NCBI GenBank assembly: GCA_035772735.1
Contig: JASDFA010000003.1
Span: forward strand, 102,152,501 to 102,216,500
Direction: 5' to 3'
DNA length: 64,000 nucleotides
From: Datura wrightii
Lineage: Eukaryota > Streptophyta > Magnoliopsida > Solanales > Solanaceae
Positions 1 through 10,684 of this stretch are shown here, piece by piece; position 1 is the first letter of the stretch, and each line of letters starts with the position of its first letter. The position numbers and the translations under genes were made by a program. A model generated the notes under the pieces. That model had not been told where the DNA came from, ran no database searches, and saw nothing but the letters and a program-made list of their open reading frames with translations.

Positions 1-895
1 AGTGCACGTGGTCAAACAAGTAATAAAGTGGCTAAGTAGCCAAGTATCGATCCAAGGAGGCTGCTCAAGATATGTAAAACTGCCTAGTTTATTATATCTC
101 TATTCTATTCCTAACTATGTTAACAACAATCCAACCAAGAGTTGAGTGAATTTTTGTTTCTAAACTATTTATATACTACAATTAATAACAACTATTTACT
201 TTTGAATTTAGACAATGGATATGCACATGCCAAGGTTAAGAACGAGTAATGAACTTGATAATCATGAAAATTTGGTCATCCTCTTCTTCATGTTGCTAGC
301 CAAGAACGTTTGCCTATAAATTAAAACTTTCGTATTTAATTTCATTTTAGAATCATAAACCATCCGTCTACATTTCTGTGATCAAATGCAATTTATGACC
401 TAGCACTACAATTTCGGTTCCTAAATTGACTAATACGGCTTTCAAGTATATTTCTATCAAGAAAGCACATCAAAACCCAATTTTCCCAAATCAAGTTAAG
501 AACAATACCCTATTAATTCACAACTTTCCAATTTCGTGCTCTCTCGAGTGAAATTGGACTTTTTAGATATACATTAATGGTGGTCAATCAATAATGTAGT
601 AAGCACAAGAATTAATAGAACAACATGCAAGAAGAAGAAGAAACCATATAAACTATCACCAAAATTCATTACACAAGTTCAAAACCTCATCAAAGAAGGG
701 AATTAGCCACTCATTCTTGGATTAATCATCCTAAAATGAGTGTAAATCATGCATACAATTGAAGGAAAGAAGAAAGGAAGAGAAGAAAACTCTTAGCTTT
801 TCTATTCTTCAACTGCCACAAACCCACGTTCCTGCTCTCCACTTCTGAACTCAGTCTAAAAACTAAAAACTGATTAAAAATAAACCTAAGTGTGC

Positions 896-903
896 TATTT
901 ATA
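896..903 (-). promoter_or_regulatory. TATA box of the A0 LTR
   Basis: TATAAATA on the minus strand, in the context ACTAGTATAAATAGCACACT. The same box is in every family A LTR in the window (13527-13534, 27914-27921, 43932-43939, 52322-52329, 60774-60781). It lies directly downstream, in element orientation, of the GC-rich hairpin array, which marks the array as U3 promoter sequence. Confidence 0.7.
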
Positions 904-944
904 CTAGTGGGAAATTTTTCCCGGAATAACAAGCAACGTGTCAC

Positions 945-1180
945 AGAGGCCAACGCGGAGCACTGCCTCCGTGACACGGCGTGGACGCGGACCCTCTCTG
1001 GAAATTGCAGGGTCCGAATAATTGGCCTCAAAATGGCACGGAGGCCATCGCGGAGGCCTATCTCCGTGCCACGGAACTGACGTGCAGGCACACTGGAAAT
1101 TGCCTAATTAATTCCTGCCCAGGCAGTGTGCTACCGCGATGGCAGCGTGGCACGACTCCATCGCGGAGCCAGTGTAAAAT
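945..1180 (-). repeat. U3 hairpin array of the A0 LTR
   Basis: There are three GC-rich dyads in an AT-rich LTR. The first pairs GTGTCACAGAGG with CCTCCGTGACAC (about 948-978). The second pairs GGCACGGAG with CTCCGTGCC (about 1034-1073). The third pairs CCGCGATGG with CCATCGCGG (about 1133-1177). All lie upstream of the TATA box in element orientation, so they are in U3 and would also be near the 3' end of genomic RNA. Confidence 0.75.
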
Positions 1181-1415
1181 GTGCCATCCAAGGTCTTTTC
1201 CACGCTCGCATCCAAGTCCAACTCCGACATAGTTCCAACACGCATTTTAGCTCCTAAAAATCACATTATCCTGCAAAACAAATGCTAATCATGTTGGTTA
1301 GTATAAATTCGCATTTTATTACCAAATACATGATATTATATACACATTGCACAACAAACAAGGTAAAATTGATATGTTTGAGTATCACTTGGGCATATAA
1401 ATCTGCCCAAGATCA

Positions 1416-2240
1416 CCATTCGTATGGAGGGATGGATATAGGTTGCGTGCCTGGTGGCAGGTTGATAGAGAAATCGACCTCACACTCTGGAGGAATACCA
1501 GGGAACTCATCTGGAAACTCACTAACCATCGGGATAGACTTAAGAGTCAGGGATTCTTCCTGCATAACCCCAACCTTAACAATATGGTATTTACAGCCCT
1601 TCACTATCAACTTTCTTGCCCAAGGAGAGGATATGAACCTACCCTTTCGTATAGATGCATTGCCTTCCCATTCTTGCACTACCTCCCCTAGAAAGTTAAA
1701 TCGGACGATCCTGGTCAAACATTACACATTGGCATAACATGGCACTAGAAAATCCATACCCAAAATTACATCAAAATCAATCATTTCTAGCTCCACTAAA
1801 TCAGCTAAGGTCTAGCAACCGACAATCTCTACTATACAACCCCAGTAAATTCTCTTAGCAATAATAGAGTCATTGATGGGTGTAGATACCAAAAAGAGTC
1901 GCTGAAGTAATTTTAGTGTTATACTAAACTCCCGAGCCACTAGTGGAGTAATATAGGAAAAATTGGATCATAGGTCTATCAAAGCGTAAACTACGTGAGA
2001 GTAAACACCCAACATACCTGTCACAATATCTGGTGAAGACTCTGACTCCTGTTGTCTTGGTAAAGCATAAATGCGATCCGGACCACTACTAGAACTAGAT
2101 TCCCCTGATCTACCTCGGCCTCTGCCGGCTGGAGCTGTGGGTATGCCCCCAGCTGAAGGTGCCAGAGCATGTGATCCTACTATTGACCTGTTCTTCTTGT
2201 CTCGATCACCTTGATCTCTAATTGGAAAATCCCTCATCAT
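1416..2240 (-). pseudogene. gypsy-1 protease and start of reverse transcriptase, broken
   Basis: This is degenerate pol of a Ty3/gypsy element. Reading down from 2240 there is a zinc-knuckle tail (RDFP), an Arg/Gly/Ser-rich linker and the start of the retropepsin, ALIDLGS, where D is the catalytic Asp. From 1718 to 1416 the protease-RT linker is recognisable (SPWARKLIVKGCKYHIVKV, then FPGIPPECEVDFSINLPPGT), ending at PISIPPY, where the A0 LTR interrupts it. About one base is missing just before the junction. The central protease segment (1720-1967) is frameshifted. The rest of RT lies left of the window or is lost. It cannot make a protein. Confidence 0.85.
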
Positions 2241-2249
2241 ACGACCTTC

Positions 2250-3413
2250 CTACCCATAAATATAACAAGCAGTGGAGCCATTTCTGCACCACCAAAAATG
2301 TCTTCGACTGCAAATAGTACAACGTGGTACAGTGGGCCTGCTTTGATCTGATCCTCTCTCTACTACAAACTTGATGCTCGCGAGCTCTCACTGGGACCTG
2401 ACTGTCCACGACGATATGATCTACCACTCTACTACTACCGGGGTGGAGGTTTGGGTGGCCTACCTGATATTCGGGGATTGGGTTTGCCCTGAAATTCTTT
2501 CTATATGCCAGTGGGCCTGGCCCTTCAGTGCTACTCCTAGTTTTCCCTTTCTACCTCATGCTGACATCTCCCAATCACTTTGGTATTTTGAGAAAAAGCC
2601 TGAATACGGCCAATGTCCATATCCTCCTGTAAGGTAGCTGTAACACAGGTTTCAACATACTTTAGAAGAAGCCCCATGATGAACCGATGTACCATGACTA
2701 GTATGGTATCCACAAATACTGGTTCATATCTGGCCAAAGAGTCAAACCTTATTGCATACTCTTGAACGCTCATCGTACCCTTCTCCAGGTGTAGGAACTG
2801 ATCCTCCCAGAAAATAGTGATCTATGAAGGCCTCTGAAAAACTGGACCAACTCGGAGGGGGTATGTCTCTACCTTGGGATCTTTCCCAACTCTCGTACCA
2901 TAACACCGTTATGTCTCATAGATGAAATACTGCCAACTTGACTAAGTCTGCGGGCATAGCATGCATTACCCTAAATATTCATTGTAACTGGTCCAAAAAT
3001 TCCTGAGGATCCTCCCCGCGTATGTCCCTGTGAATTGTGGAGGACTCAAGGCAAGAACTCTCAGACCCTCGAACTTCCAAGTCCTCTAGTAGATTCAGCG
3101 ACACTTGGTACCACGGGCTGGGCTGGGCGGCTATAATCTAAGCTAGCATATAAACAGCACTCCTAACCTCCTGATCTAATGGTGTAGGTATAGGGATTGC
3201 TGGGGGTGGTGCTAACATATCTACTGCCCTGGGGGTCTCTTGGTATGGCGGAGAATTCTGGGGAGACCGGGATGAGGTCTCCCTATCGCCCTTAGATCGG
3301 GCCAACTCTGACTGCGGTACCCTGCTTGTGCCCTCTCCTGCCGCAACATCTATCTCCCAACTAGTTGTGGTCTGTCGTGCATCAAACATTTTTTCTATAA
3401 AAAGGCAGAATAA
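2250..3413 (-). pseudogene. gypsy-1 gag, broken
   Basis: These are remains of a gypsy gag polyprotein. The N-terminal part (3386-3138) reads MFDARQTTTSWEIDVAAGEG and is followed by a Ser/Pro-rich linker. The capsid part (2773-2537) contains MSVQEYAIRFDSLARYEP, then HRFIMGLL and DMDIGRIQAFSQN, which are typical of the long gag of Solanaceae-type chromovirus relatives. Stops and frameshifts separate the pieces, and 2800-3130 is readable only in short blocks. Orientation and order agree with the protease at 2240 and the LTR at 3606. Confidence 0.8.
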
Positions 3414-3589
3414 CATAACCTTAGGGATTCATCCTATACAATATGGCTCTATAGCACGACTGGAGAAGAAAGAAGGGTAACTACACTATCATGCCTCGTA
3501 GCCTTCTGCCTATATAACATGCTGCACAACACATCTCATAGACAAGACTTTACTAGACATTACTTGTAGACTCCCTAGAACATGATGTT

Positions 3590-3605
3590 CCTCCGATACC
3601 AAGTT
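3590..3605 (-). other. Primer-binding site of gypsy-1 (decayed)
   Basis: CCTCCGATACCA followed by AGTT and then the LTR. The intact initiator tRNA-Met 3' end is GCTCTGATACCA, seen unchanged at 58423-58434, so this copy has substitutions. The 4-nt spacer to the LTR is the same length in the family D copies and C2. Confidence 0.75.
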
Positions 3606-5310
3606 TATCACACCCCACCTTAAGAGGCATGACTGGCACCTAATGCCACACTGAGACTTGGGCTGACCTGGCTGGGCATATGCACCTTTGGTGCCTGCAA
3701 GCAACTCAAATCAAGTAAACAAACTATTATATCTTGGCTACAAATACAGCCTCGGACTGACAAGGCCACACAGTAAACCTGTAAAAGGAAATAGCTAACC
3801 CAGCAAAATAACAATAAACGAATCCTATGCAGGCCGATAAGAACACCATGCTATCTAGTTATAACAAAATGAAAACAGATAGTCATATCCCTACTATAGC
3901 CGACATGGCTGCCAACTGACTAGCTGAAATAGGCCCCACATGGACAACACGCAAAATACAGCATACATAGGCCCCACACGGCCAACAACAACCAACAACA
4001 GAAGAACTATAGTCTGCAAGCCTCTATGAGTGAAATAGTGATCGGGACAGGGCCCCAACCTACCCAAAAGCAATACAACCAAAAAGAGAAAACCATTCTA
4101 ACTATCAGCTCTGGAGAAAAGGAGCTGACTAAACTGCTACTCTGACTGATAGCTAAGAGGGTCCTGAACCATGCCTATCTGCACTTGCGGCAAGTATGCA
4201 GTGCCCCAAAGATGGGCGTCAGCACAATATGTACCGAATATGTAAGGCAGTAATGAAAAAGACGGAATAGAACTTAACGTAATCAATAGAAAGAATAAGA
4301 GTTATAACCATAACAGCCTCACAACTTGAAGTATAGCTAACAAGTAAGTAATACAAACAAGAACCTTACCTGGCCCCCATAAGCCTGGAAGTACAACCAG
4401 CACAGAATAACCCTCTTGGGCCCCCATAAGCCCTTGCAAGTACAATACAATCTTTATATCCTTAGTATGCTCAATATGAGTCAATGGGTAACTATAGCCA
4501 ACCTACTTGGTCTCTGGGTCTACAATTGAGCCTGTTAGGCTCCTTTAGCCGTGTCTGAGCCCTCTGGGTTCCTGTAACTACACCTTGGGCACAAAAGGCT
4601 CGATGGAGGGTCAGTAATGCCGATACGATGATAAAGAAGAAGTCCATTCATGGATGGACTTTAATATGGCTTTATAGGCCTGAATATAGTCCTATCAGAC
4701 AATATATAGCTCCTCTGAGCGATCTATAACCCCGTAGGTGATGACACAACTAGTAACCCTGAGGTTGATCGATGGAAGGCTATATAGGGTGGGGTCAGTC
4801 CTAACCAAAATAGTAAACGTTAATCTCAAACTAACAGTAATAGGTAATCAGAACGTACACGCTTATGGCGTCCTTACAAGGACTTAGGTAGTATTACTAT
4901 ACGACAAGAATAACATGCTAAAGAGATAAGCCTTAACATACCTCAAATGGTGATTCTCATTTATCTAATTAGTTCCAACCTATAGCCGGCAATTCCACTC
5001 GATTGGAACCTTTTTCCTGAGAAAGTAAGGCTATTTTCAATTCTAAGACTCGGCAGACAATGATATCTTTCGATAATATTAACTATAATTTAACTCCATT
5101 TAATTTAGCTGAAAACTCACAATTCTCTAAGAGTTTAGAAGGTAGAAATCCTTACTTATCACTTGTAGCTGCTTAGAAGTCAATTAGAAGTGATTCCGAC
5201 AACTTTCACTCGGCGGGGTTCCGATTCTCTGAGCGAATTTTCAAGAAATAACTCCACAGGGACATTCCTCGTAGGACTAGAACTTATTATCCAAGTAGAA
5301 TTTGCATTTA
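3606..5310 (-). repeat. gypsy-1 LTR (family C-like), truncated by Athila-1
   Basis: This is the 5' LTR, in element orientation, of gypsy-1. It starts TATCACACCCCACCTTAAGA, where the terminal TG has become TA, and is homologous to the family C LTRs at 42050, 42543 and 58439. Shared blocks include GGCATGACTGGCACCTA, TGGGCGTCAGCACAATATGT and a Tyr-to-end block near 5200-5300. It stops at 5310, where the Athila-1 LTR begins with TGATGAGTTG, so the promoter-distal part is missing. I see no gene in it. Confidence 0.85.
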
Positions 5311-6900
5311 TGATGAGTTGATAATTTACCAACTCATTAGGCTTTAAAACTTGAGTTTTTTTTTTGTTTTTGAGTTGATTTTTTGTATTTTATTCCCTTT
5401 TTGCTTTTGTTGTGTGTAGATGACTAAAGGTGAAGAAAAGACAAAAATGGAGCAAAAATAAGGGAGTGAGAGCGAATCAGCGATTCGCAGATGAAAACCA
5501 GCGAGACGCGGGCCAAAGGACGAACATCACTGCCTCAGAGGATTAATGCCACCAGCGATTCGCAACTTGCCAGTAGAGAGTCACCGAAAGATACCCAAAG
5601 TTTTGGTAAATGGCTTGAAGACCCGGTGGTTCACAGATTGTGTATTGGCGAAACGCCGGGTGAACCAACGGTGTTCACCGGAATGGAGTAAGGATGCAAC
5701 AAAGATACTCGGCGGTTCACGGATTATAACCGGCGAACTGCTAGTGTCTTCGCCTGTTCCAGAGCAGTGCTCACAAGGGTATAATCATCCAACATTGAAA
5801 AAGGGTTAAAAAGTGCCCTACTTTTCAGGATATAAATAGAAGATACAGTACTTTATAAAGGGATATGCAGAAAGAGAGACAGAAATAGAGATTTTAAGAG
5901 AGAACAAAACTTATATCACATCATTGTTTCCCATTTTAGCTGAAGAACATACTCTTAGCTGATATAGGGAGATACTGATTAAAAATTGTAGAAAGTACTA
6001 TGTTCTATTTCCTCTTTGTAATAGTAAGTTTCAGCTATTGTTGGAGATTGTTTTGTGAAGTTGATTTATCTACTTTTGCTATAATATTTAATGATGCTAT
6101 TGATGAATGTGTTTCTGAATCTCATAACTATGAGTAGCTAAAATCATTAACTAGAGGTGTGTGATGATGAATACTTAATTGGATTGGGTATTGCTAGAGC
6201 CATCTTTATATTGTTCATGCAAGTGTAGATCCATTAGATTCCGTTCAATCTATAAAGGAAGATCCATTGATTATGATATGGATCTATCTAATCTTGCTTG
6301 ATTATTGCTTGTAAAAGAAAAATTAAGTATTGGAAGAGAATTTAGTAGTGGGTATGGAGAAGAGAGTGTGAAATTGGTCTAAAAATAGCTGAAATTGCAA
6401 TCTCATTCCTTATTAGCAGCTAATAGCTAGAAATTAGTGCAGTTGCTAATCCAAATCAAATTGGGTTGAGCTATATTGTGTCTAGAGGTTTGATAAAACT
6501 CTAGTGAGAGGTAATTAGAAGGCTGAGAAGCTATAATTACCCACTTCCCCAGATTATTTATACTTGTTGAACTCATAAGATGACCTGGCATGTCCCGATC
6601 TAGTTAGTATTTCATCTATACCGTACCTCTAGTCTTTCAAATCGTTGTTGACAACTAAGCTGATCTTAATATTTTATTTCACTAAATAAACCAATACAAT
6701 TCTCTGAAAATTTCAATTCCCCTAATTTTATTTGTTTTTATATTAAATCTATGTGGTGCAAGCTAATGTCAACTTCTCAATCGACACTAGTAACCACCAT
6801 TCCCTATTCCTTGTGGGATTCAACCCCGGCACTCATCGGGTTACTTGTTTTGATACTTCGGCTGTGTATATTCTTTTCATTAAGGATATATTTTGGACGT
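5311..6900 (+). repeat. Athila-1 5' LTR
   Basis: It begins TGATGAGTTGATAATTTACC directly after gypsy-1 LTR sequence. U3 (5311-5830) contains several GC-rich short words with dyad character, such as GCGATTCGC and GGTTCAC/GTGAACC, at 5480-5760. A TATA box follows at 5831-5838. The 3' boundary is uncertain, a few bases before the primer-binding site at 6910. The ORFs at 5491-5809 cover the repeats and are not genes. Confidence 0.75.
5831..5838 (+). promoter_or_regulatory. TATA box of Athila-1 LTR
   Basis: TATAAATA in GGATATAAATAGAAG, after the GC-rich U3 words and before an AT-rich R/U5 region. Placement matches the family A LTRs. Confidence 0.65.
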
Positions 6901-6909
6901 TATAAAAAA

Positions 6910-6927
6910 TGGCGTCGTTATCGGGGA
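6910..6927 (+). other. Primer-binding site, tRNA-Asp type, Athila-1
   Basis: TGGCGTCGTTATCGGGGA matches the complement of the plant tRNA-Asp 3' end (TGGCGCCGTTGCCGGGGA) with two differences. This primer is typical of Athila elements and fixes the orientation as plus. Confidence 0.8.
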
Positions 6928-7456
6928 CTAGCACTTGATAATCTTGTGTGGATTGTTAGGTTGAATTAGTTCCACACCACAGTGGCTGCTACTAATCAAA
7001 TTGTGTGTGGCTCATGAGCAGCTTCAGAGGATGGTCACAAAACTCGAAACGGGTTCCTTGTGTGGAGGACATCAAGCTAGTAGACAAAATATGGCGTAGA
7101 GAGGGGAAGAAAGATGCAATGTTGTTAGTCATGATGAAGTAGATGGAGTTGTTGACGAACTATATGAAGGGTTTCCATGCTAGATGTAACCAAGACAACC
7201 ATGACTATGATTATGTCTATTATTGAAAACAAGGTTGGAACAATGCTCAGTCAGTCGATACGAGTAGTCAAGGGAGCAATGAGTCAATACCACCTCATAT
7301 GGAAAGTATTCAAGAAGTGGTGCATGAAAAGGTTCTTGCGACAGAATACAGATTTCAAGATTTACGGAGTAAACTCTTGGATCTAGCAATCACTGTAAAG
7401 AGTCATGATGTGGCATTCAACAATTAGAAGAGCGGATGGATTAGTTAGCATCTCAG
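6928..7456 (+). pseudogene. Athila-1 gag remnant, mostly deleted
   Basis: Only about 530 bp lie between the primer site and pol, where Athila elements normally carry a gag of well over 1 kb. What remains reads in broken frames as the Asn/Tyr/Gly-rich C-terminal gag tail (7170-7300), then a stretch ending TVKSHDVAFN. The capsid and most of the protease are gone. ORFs on both strands at 7177-7389 are overlapping artefacts. Confidence 0.6.
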
Positions 7457-9240
7457 ATGGTAGCACAAACAACAGAAAACAACACGGTTCCAATACAGGA
7501 TATTGTAAAGAATGATATGTTTGAGTGGGAAATTAAGGAAGAGGTTGTTGGAGAACTTATTGCTGATGTTTTCTTGAAAGATGAAGAACTTGAGGAGGTT
7601 CACCATGTGCGTAAGGAGGTAAGAGAATATCCCTTCCCACCAAAAAAGTTGGACCTTGATTTGAAGAATCGTACAACCCCTCCATCACAACCTTCTATTG
7701 TGACCCGACAAAAGATGGAGCTCAAACCTTGGCCCAGTCACCTATAATATGCATACCTAGGAGAGAATGAAACGCTCCCGATTATAATTTCAGCAAAGCT
7801 TACTCTATTCTAGGTAGATAGACTCATTGGGGTGTTGAAAAGGCATATTTGAGCTATAGGACGGTCAATAGCCGATATCATTGGTATCCCTCCGAGGATT
7901 TGCACTCACAAGATCAATCTTCAAGAAAATTGAAGCCCATCAGTTGAACATCAAAGAAGGTTGAATCCACCTATGCAAGAGGTGTTCAAGAAAGAGATTA
8001 TTAAATGGCTAGATGCAGGGGTGGTGTATCCCATTGCAGACAGTAGTTGGGTAAGCCCGGTGCAGTGTGTTCCCAAAAAAAGAGGCCTTATGGTTATTCC
8101 GAATGAAAAGAATGAATTGTTACTCGTCCAGTCACGGGATGGAGAGTTTGTATGAATTACCGTAAGTTAAACTCCTGGACAAAGAAGGATCATTTCCTAG
8201 TGCCATTCATTGAACAAATGTTGGATTGTCAAGCTTGTAAAGAGTACTATTGTTTCTTGGATGGATACTGGGGATACAATCAAATCTCAATCGCACCATA
8301 GGATTAAGAAAAAACCACATTTACATGTCCCTAGGGCACGTTTGCATTCAAGAGGATGCTTCTTGGTCTTTGTAAATCCCCGTCCACATTCTAGAGATTC
8401 ATGATGTCCATATTTTCCGACATGGTGGAAGATACTATGGAAGTCTTCATGGATGACTTCTCAGTTGTGGGGAACTCATTTGATGACTGCTTGACACATT
8501 TAGATGAGGTTTTAAATAGATGTACGGAGATGAATTTGGTCCTAAATTGGGAAAAGTGTCATTTCATTGTCAAAGAAGGGATTGTATTGGGACACAAAAT
8601 TTCTGAAAAGGGGATTGAGGTGGATCAAGCCAAAGTGGATGCCATTGCTCAGTTACCTCCACCGTGTACCGTGAAGGGTATTAGGAGTTTCCTCGTACAT
8701 GCGGGTTTCTACCGCCGTTTCATTAAATATTTCTCTAAGATAGCTCATCCCCTATCCGGCTGTTGGAGAAAGAGGCTAAGTTCAATTTTGATGAGGATTG
8801 TTTGAGGACTTTTGAGGAGTTGAAGGATAGATTAGTTTCCTCTCCAATCATTGTAGCACCTGATTGGTCAAAACCCTTTGAACTCATACGCGATGCAAGT
8901 GAGGTAGCATTAGGAGCGGTCCTTGGTCAACGAAGAGACAAGATCTTCCACCCAATCCACTATTCTAGTAAAGCTCTGAACAATGCACAAACAAACTACA
9001 CAGTAACCGAACACGAGCCCCTAGCTATGTATTTGCATTTGAAAAATTCCGGGCGTACTTGCTAGGAACCAATGTGGTGGTGCACACGGATCATGCAGCA
9101 CTCAGGTATCTAATGGCCAAGAAGGATGCTAAACCAAGATTGATTAGGTGGGTGTTATTGTTGTAGGAATTCAATTTTGAAGTGAAAGACCACAGGGGAT
9201 GTGAGAATCAAGTGGCCGACCATTTGTCACGGCTAGAAAT
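7457..9240 (+). pseudogene. Athila-1 reverse transcriptase and RNase H, frameshifted
   Basis: This is the RNA-dependent DNA polymerase and RNase H of an Athila/Tat element. 7457-7747 is the pol N-terminus. 7961-8155 has NPPMQEVFKKEIIKWLDAGV and SSWVSPVQCVPKK. 8240-8320 holds the FLDGY..YNQISIAP block in a shifted frame. 8401-8805 has the catalytic loop as FMDDFSVVGNSFDDCL, then IVLGHKISEKGIEVDQAK and GFYRRFIK. 8763-9065 has the RNase H start (FELIRDASEVALGAVLGQR) and 9070-9240 the HTDHAALRYL and VADHLSRLE blocks. At least four frame changes and several stops mean it is inactive. Confidence 0.9.
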
Positions 9241-9249
9241 AAATGGACA

Positions 9250-10521
9250 GCCAGGGACATAAGAGGAGATCAATGACATCTTTCTGGATGAGCAAATCTT
9301 AGCTGCAACCCATGACTTGACACTGTGGTTTGCTGATTTTGCTAATTACCTGGCCAACAACATTGTACCCAAAGGATTGAATTTTTAGCAAAAGAAGAAA
9401 TTCGTGCATGATGTCTAGAAATTCTTTTGGGATGAACTTTACCTCTTCCGAAGTTGTGCAAATGGATTAATAGAGAGGTGTGTTTCGCAAGTGGAGATGG
9501 TCCTAATTCTAGAGGCGTGCCACTCTTCCCCTGTGGGAGATCATTATAGGAGTGTACGAACAATGGTGAAGGTGTTGCAATGCAGGTTTTATTGGCCTAC
9601 CCTACATCAAGATGCACATGACTTTGTGATGTAATGTGATCGATGCTAGAGGATAGGGAGCATTTTGAGGCGGCATGAGCTCCCACTAACAACAATCTTA
9701 GTGGTTGACTTGTTTGATGTCTGGGGGATCGACCTTATGGGTCCTTTTGTAAGTTCTTATGGGAACAAATACATCTTGGTGGCGGTGGATTATATTTCCA
9801 AATGGGTGGAAGGATTAGCGATGGAGGATCTTCTTTTTGCAACCGGGTGTTTAGCACACTACTAGCTAAGTATGGTGTGAAGCATAATGTGGCCACCCCG
9901 TATCACCCGCATACCAACGAACAAGTGGAAGTTCCAAATAGGGAAATAAAGTCCATCTTGACTAAAACAGTTAACCTAAATAGAACAGATTGGGCAAAGA
10001 AGTTAGATGATGCATTGCAGGCATATCAGACTGCATTTAAAACACCGATTGGAATGTCTCCTTAACAGTTGGTGTTTGGTAAAGCATGTCACCTCCCGGT
10101 GGAGCTAGAACACAAATCTTTGTGGGAATTGAAGTGTTTAAACCAGGAATGGTGAAGAGCTATCCAAGGTCGAATCCATAATTTACATGAGATGGATTAA
10201 TTCAGAATGAAGGAATATGAGAATGCAGCAATTTGCAAAGCAAGAATGAAATATTATCATGACCAAAAAGTGTTGCAGCATAATTTTGTTCCAAGGGATT
10301 GGGTGCTACTATTCAATTCTCGACTAAGACTTTTCCCCAGAAAGTTAAATTCTAAATGGTCAGGACCTTTTAAGGTTTCGCAGGTGTACAAGAACGGAGC
10401 CATCGAACTACATAGTGAGAATGGGAGCAAGTTCAAAGTAAATGGTCAAAGGGTTAAAAGGTATTTTGGGGTGTTTGAAGAAGTTGGCAAAACAGAGGTG
10501 GTGTATCTTGACGAGCCATAG
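9250..10521 (+). pseudogene. Athila-1 integrase, internally deleted
   Basis: The DDE integrase of the same pol. A zinc-binding remnant lies near 9540-9660. The core starts at 9665 with FDVWGIDLMGPFVSSYGNKY (first catalytic D). It resumes in another frame at 9802 with ISDGGSSFCNRVF (second D), YHPHTNEQVEVPNREI (third, E) and WAKKLDDALQAY. Roughly 25-30 codons that usually separate these blocks are missing around 9800-9825. A stop follows GMSP at about 10065. The C-terminal domain at 10207-10521 is clean: KLNSKWSGPFKVSQVYKNGA and FKVNGQRVKRY, ending in a stop. It is not functional. Confidence 0.9.
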
Positions 10522-10537
10522 GCTTGGAGGAACTTTG

Positions 10538-10584
10538 GTCGTGCCACGATATTAAATAAGGTGCTTCTTGGGAGGCAACCCAAG
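10538..10584 (+). other. Conserved stem-loop pair after Athila-1 pol
   Basis: Two short hairpins lie just after the integrase stop. The first is GTCGTGCCACGAT (10538-10550). The second is CTTGGGAGGCAACCCAAG (10567-10584), with stem CTTGGG/CCCAAG. Homologous structures lie just after the protease stop in A1 and A2 with a different but still paired stem. Confidence 0.65.
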
Positions 10585-10684
10585 CATCTTTCATTTTTTT
10601 CTCTCATATGTTTGTTGTTTTTGATTTTTTTTAGGGATGGAAGGATGCACTATAGGATGAAAAACCAACCAACGTTGCAACCGC

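Larger units (their letters stand above)
1..1415 (-). repeat. Family A LTR (A0), left edge cut by the window
   Basis: This is the LTR of an Athila-like family A element on the minus strand. It aligns from its first base with position 51 of the A1 LTR (12635) and ends in the same GATCA. The next base, 1416, enters gypsy-1 coding sequence, so 1415/1416 is an insertion junction; the predicted target duplication is CCATT (1416-1420), whose partner lies outside the window. The LTR carries the family U3 hairpin array at about 945-1180 and the TATA box at 896-903. Whether it is a solo LTR or the right end of a complete element cannot be decided here. Small ORFs inside it are non-coding. Confidence 0.9.
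5311..10684 (+). mobile_element. Athila-1: plus-strand Athila/Tat retrotransposon, proximal part
   Basis: This is an Athila/Tat-type Ty3/gypsy element. Order: LTR (5311 to about 6900), tRNA-Asp primer site (6910-6927), a very short gag remnant, RT-RNase H (7457-9240), integrase (9250-10521), then a conserved stem-loop pair (10538-10584). Coding continuity is lost everywhere. At about 10685 it stops against minus-strand RNase H of a family D element. The plus-strand sequence at 38927-42049, with an env-position ORF, is the likely continuation. No 3' LTR is visible in the window. Confidence 0.8.

Noticed and set aside
945..1180. Regularly spaced GC-rich repeats that might suggest a CRISPR-like array
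   Set aside because: Only three non-identical dyads, inside a plant LTR, with no spacers or cas genes.
892..1232. Open frames through the A0 U3 hairpins (also 27910-28128, 52306-52770, 60720-61213)
   Set aside because: They exist because GC-rich repeats lack stop codons. Their translations differ between copies by frameshifts and have no domain.
8210..8404. 64-codon ORF in Athila-1 pol
   Set aside because: It is the wrong frame of the RT block that reads FLDGY..YNQISIAP in another frame.
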